From Spiroplasma sp. NBRC 100390 (lineage in GTDB: Bacteria > Bacillota_I > Bacilli_A > Mycoplasmatales > Mycoplasmataceae), in the NCBI RefSeq assembly GCF_001886495.1, contig NZ_CP018022.1, positions 310,001 to 374,000 on the forward strand: DNA of 64,000 bases. Reading direction: 5' to 3'. The notes under the pieces are model-generated. The model was not told where the DNA came from. It was given only the letters and a program-made list of their open reading frames with translations, and ran no database searches. Positions 62,023 to 64,000 of this stretch are shown here, one piece after another. How positions within the stretch are numbered: position 1 is the stretch's first letter; the number at the start of each line of letters is the position of its first letter. The position numbers were made by a program, and so were the translations under genes.

Positions 62023-63390
62023 ATGCGATATACATTAGAAGAAGTTGTTAATCATTTAAAATCACAAGGCTTTGTTTTTCAAGGGAGTGAAATTTATGGC
62101 GGTTTAGCAAATAGTTGAGATTTTGGTCCATTAGGTGTTGAGTTAGAACGAAATTTAAAAAATTTATGATGACAACATTTTATTATAAAATCAAAATATA
62201 ATGTTGGTCTGGATAGTACAATTTTAATGAATAATAATGTGTGAAAAGCCTCAGGCCATTTAGGAAATTTTGCTGATCCATTATTAGATTGTAGGAAATG
62301 TAAAACTCGTATGCGAGCAGATAAATTAATTGAAGATAATTATCCTGATCTTAATTGTGGGGGATGAAGTAATGAACAATTAAAAAGTTTTATTGACGAA
62401 AAAAATTTGCTATGTCCAAATTGTGGTGCACATGATTTTACTGATATTCGTCAGTTTGAATTAATGTTTAAGACAAACCAAGGGGTACTGGAAGATGAAA
62501 AATCGATTGTTTATTTACGACCAGAAACAGCACAAGGAATTTTTGTTAATTTTAAAAATGTTCAACGTTCATTACGAAAAAAATTGCCTTTTGGAATTGG
62601 CCAAATTGGAAAGTCATTTCGAAATGAAATTACGCCGGGAAATTTTATTTTTCGGACACGCGAATTTGAACAAATGGAACTAGAATTTTTCTATCATCCG
62701 GATGACCAAACAGATTGGTTTGAATATTGAGTTAAAGAAGTTACTAAGTTTTTAAATTTAATTAATCTAAATCCTAAGAATTATCTTTTTCGTAACCATG
62801 AAGCAAGTGAATTAGCACATTATGCTAAACGCACAATTGATGTTGAATATAAGTTTCCGTTTGGAACGGGTGAATTATGAGGAGTTGCTGATCGTGGTGA
62901 TTTTGATTTACGTCAACACAGCAGAATGAGTAAACAAGATTTAAGTTATTTAAACCAAGAAACAAACGAAAAAATTTTGCCACATGTTATTGAACCGTCA
63001 GTTGGGGTTGGGCGTTTAATGTTAGCAATATTATATGATGCTTATCATGTTGAAAAAATTGGTGATAATGATTCACGAATTGTTTTGAAATTAAGTCCAT
63101 TGTTAGCACCATATCAACTTGCTGTTATTCCATTAAGTAAACAATTAAATGAAGCAGCTTATCAATTATATGAAAAATTATTAAATCAGTTTCAATGTAC
63201 TTATGATGAAACAGGAAACATTGGGAAACGTTATCGTCGGCAAGATGCAATTGGAACTCCATTTTGTGTCACTTTTGACTTTGAATCATTAGAAGACCAA
63301 AAAGTTACTGTTCGTAATCGAGATACAATGGTTCAAGAACGAATTGATATTGCAAATTTAGAAGATTATTTTAGAGCATTATTAAAATAA
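62023..63390 (+). CDS. glyQS: Glycyl-tRNA synthetase, dimeric (alpha2) type
   Basis: The 455-residue class IIa synthetase charges tRNA-Gly. It starts with the [23 protein letters not shown] region, has [14 protein letters not shown] (motif 2 vicinity), [31 protein letters not shown] and a motif 3 region [14 protein letters not shown], then an anticodon-binding domain. This is the eukaryote/archaea/mollicute-like single-chain form, unlike the alpha2beta2 GlyQ/GlyS at the same place in Bacillus. A Cys pair in [11 protein letters not shown] and an earlier CRKC form the zinc-like insertion. Confidence 0.95.
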
Positions 63391-63409
63391 TTAAAAGGAG
63401 GAGGAAGGT

Positions 63410-64000
63410 ATGGCATTAATTAGTAATGAAAAGATTGATTTAATTCGGTCAAAAGTAAATATTGTTACAGTAATGTCAGAGTATTTATCACTGGAAAAGC
63501 GGGGGCGGAATTACTGAGCTGTTTGTCCTTTCCATCAAGATTCACATCCTTCAATGAGCATTTCACCAGAAAAGCAAATCTATCGTTGTTTTGCTTGTTC
63601 AGCTGGTGGGAATGTTTTTACTTTTTTACAAGAATATGAAAATATTAGTTTTATTGAAGCGTTGAAAAAAGTTGCTGTAATGGCTAATATCTCCTTAGAT
63701 GAATTAACAACTTATCAAGAAAAAGCAAAATATGATGAAATTGATAAATTAATTTTTGAAATTAATGCTTTAGCACAAGCTTATTTTAGTAATAGTTTGG
63801 CAACAAAAAAAGCCTATAATGCAAAAGAATATTTAGCAACAAGAAAGATTACACAACAAGAGATTGAGTTGTTTAATATTGGTTATGCTGAAAGTGGCTT
63901 TGATCATTTATATCATTTTTTAATAAAAAAAGGATATTCTATTAATGACATTCAACAAACTGGATTAATTACTATTAAAAATGGGAATGTTTATGATTAT
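63410..64000 (+). CDS. dnaG: DNA primase, 3'-truncated by the window edge
   Basis: 197 codons are visible. The N-terminal zinc ribbon is C39-x2-H42-x17-C60-x2-C63 (CPFH, CFAC) and begins the normal DnaG fold; the YLATRKITQQEIELFNIGYA segment that opens the RNA-polymerase domain follows. The enzyme makes RNA primers for replication. A very strong AAAAGGAGGAGGAAGG site precedes the ATG. In related genomes the sigma factor gene rpoD follows; that would lie beyond this window. Confidence 0.93.

Noticed and set aside
1-64000. tRNA genes, CRISPR arrays, insertion sequences, plectrovirus genes, DnaA-box clusters
   Set aside because: I looked for cloverleaf-like GTTCGAATC arms, spaced direct repeats, transposase motifs and viral ORFs and saw none; a tRNAscan-SE and an IS/profile search would confirm this.

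Overview
The window is a chromosomal segment of a mollicute, almost certainly a Spiroplasma of the Citri-Chrysopicola-Mirum side of the genus. This rests on four things. TGA is read as Trp throughout: almost every conserved gene is interrupted by in-frame TGA codons at expected Trp positions. The DNA is very AT-rich (about 30% GC by eye). CGG is freely used for Arg. The gene content combines a Bacillus-like core order with mollicute traits: lipoproteins, PTS sugar uptake, and no cell-wall genes. All coordinates below join the TGA-split fragments using genetic code 4. I see no tRNA, rRNA, CRISPR array, insertion sequence or plectroviral gene, and no gene-free stretch longer than about 250 bp.

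Layout. 1-6.1 kb: the end of a VWA-domain protein, a dimeric all-alpha dUTPase, a ferredoxin (minus strand), a coiled-coil/TM protein, then cmk-der-gpsA. 6.1-12.3 kb: a Gln-rich repeat protein anchored in the membrane, a Cof-type HAD phosphatase, gpmI, a CPBP-type membrane protease and, on the minus strand, a stand-alone AlaS-like editing protein. 12.4-19.2 kb: RNase J and peptide deformylase (minus), then rsmD-gmk-rsmB-argS (plus). 19.2-24.3 kb: a multi-pass transporter-like protein, a BMP-family substrate-binding lipoprotein, a tiny membrane protein and a large Asn/Gln/Tyr-rich membrane protein. 24.3-30.6 kb: hemW-like, a PepV-like dipeptidase, a tandem pair of Cys-rich putative zinc proteins, a hypothetical, a TrmH-family methyltransferase and engB. 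30.6-34.1 kb: a formate/nitrite-type channel and a pyruvate formate-lyase that lacks its glycyl-radical domain. 34.2-38.8 kb: trehalose locus (LacI-type regulator, TreB PTS permease, TreA hydrolase) with a visible operator. 38.8-42.6 kb: a DUF3137-type membrane protein (minus), an extended lgt, and a ferritin-fold protein with a degenerate ferroxidase site. 42.6-44.7 kb: a decayed sugar locus (frameshifted GntR regulator, then a PTS EIIC truncated and abutted to the 3' end of a GH31 glycosidase). 44.8-47.8 kb: RNase Y and ffh. 47.9-50.0 kb: a lipoprotein and a small membrane protein (minus). 50.2-64 kb: the conserved cluster pyrH-frr-uppS-cdsA-dxr-rseP-polC, then era-recO-glyQS-dnaG (dnaG runs off the end).

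Functionally, most of the window is housekeeping: nucleotide supply, rRNA modification, ribosome-assembly GTPases, RNA decay, lipid and isoprenoid precursors, replication. The accessory parts concern carbohydrate uptake (one intact trehalose system, one dead one), fermentation (PFL and formate channel) and surface lipoproteins. The most unusual items are the PFL without its radical domain, the paired Cys-rich proteins, the deletion-fused PTS/GH31 remnants, the 156-bp tandem repeat in the Gln-rich gene and the catalytically eroded ferritin.
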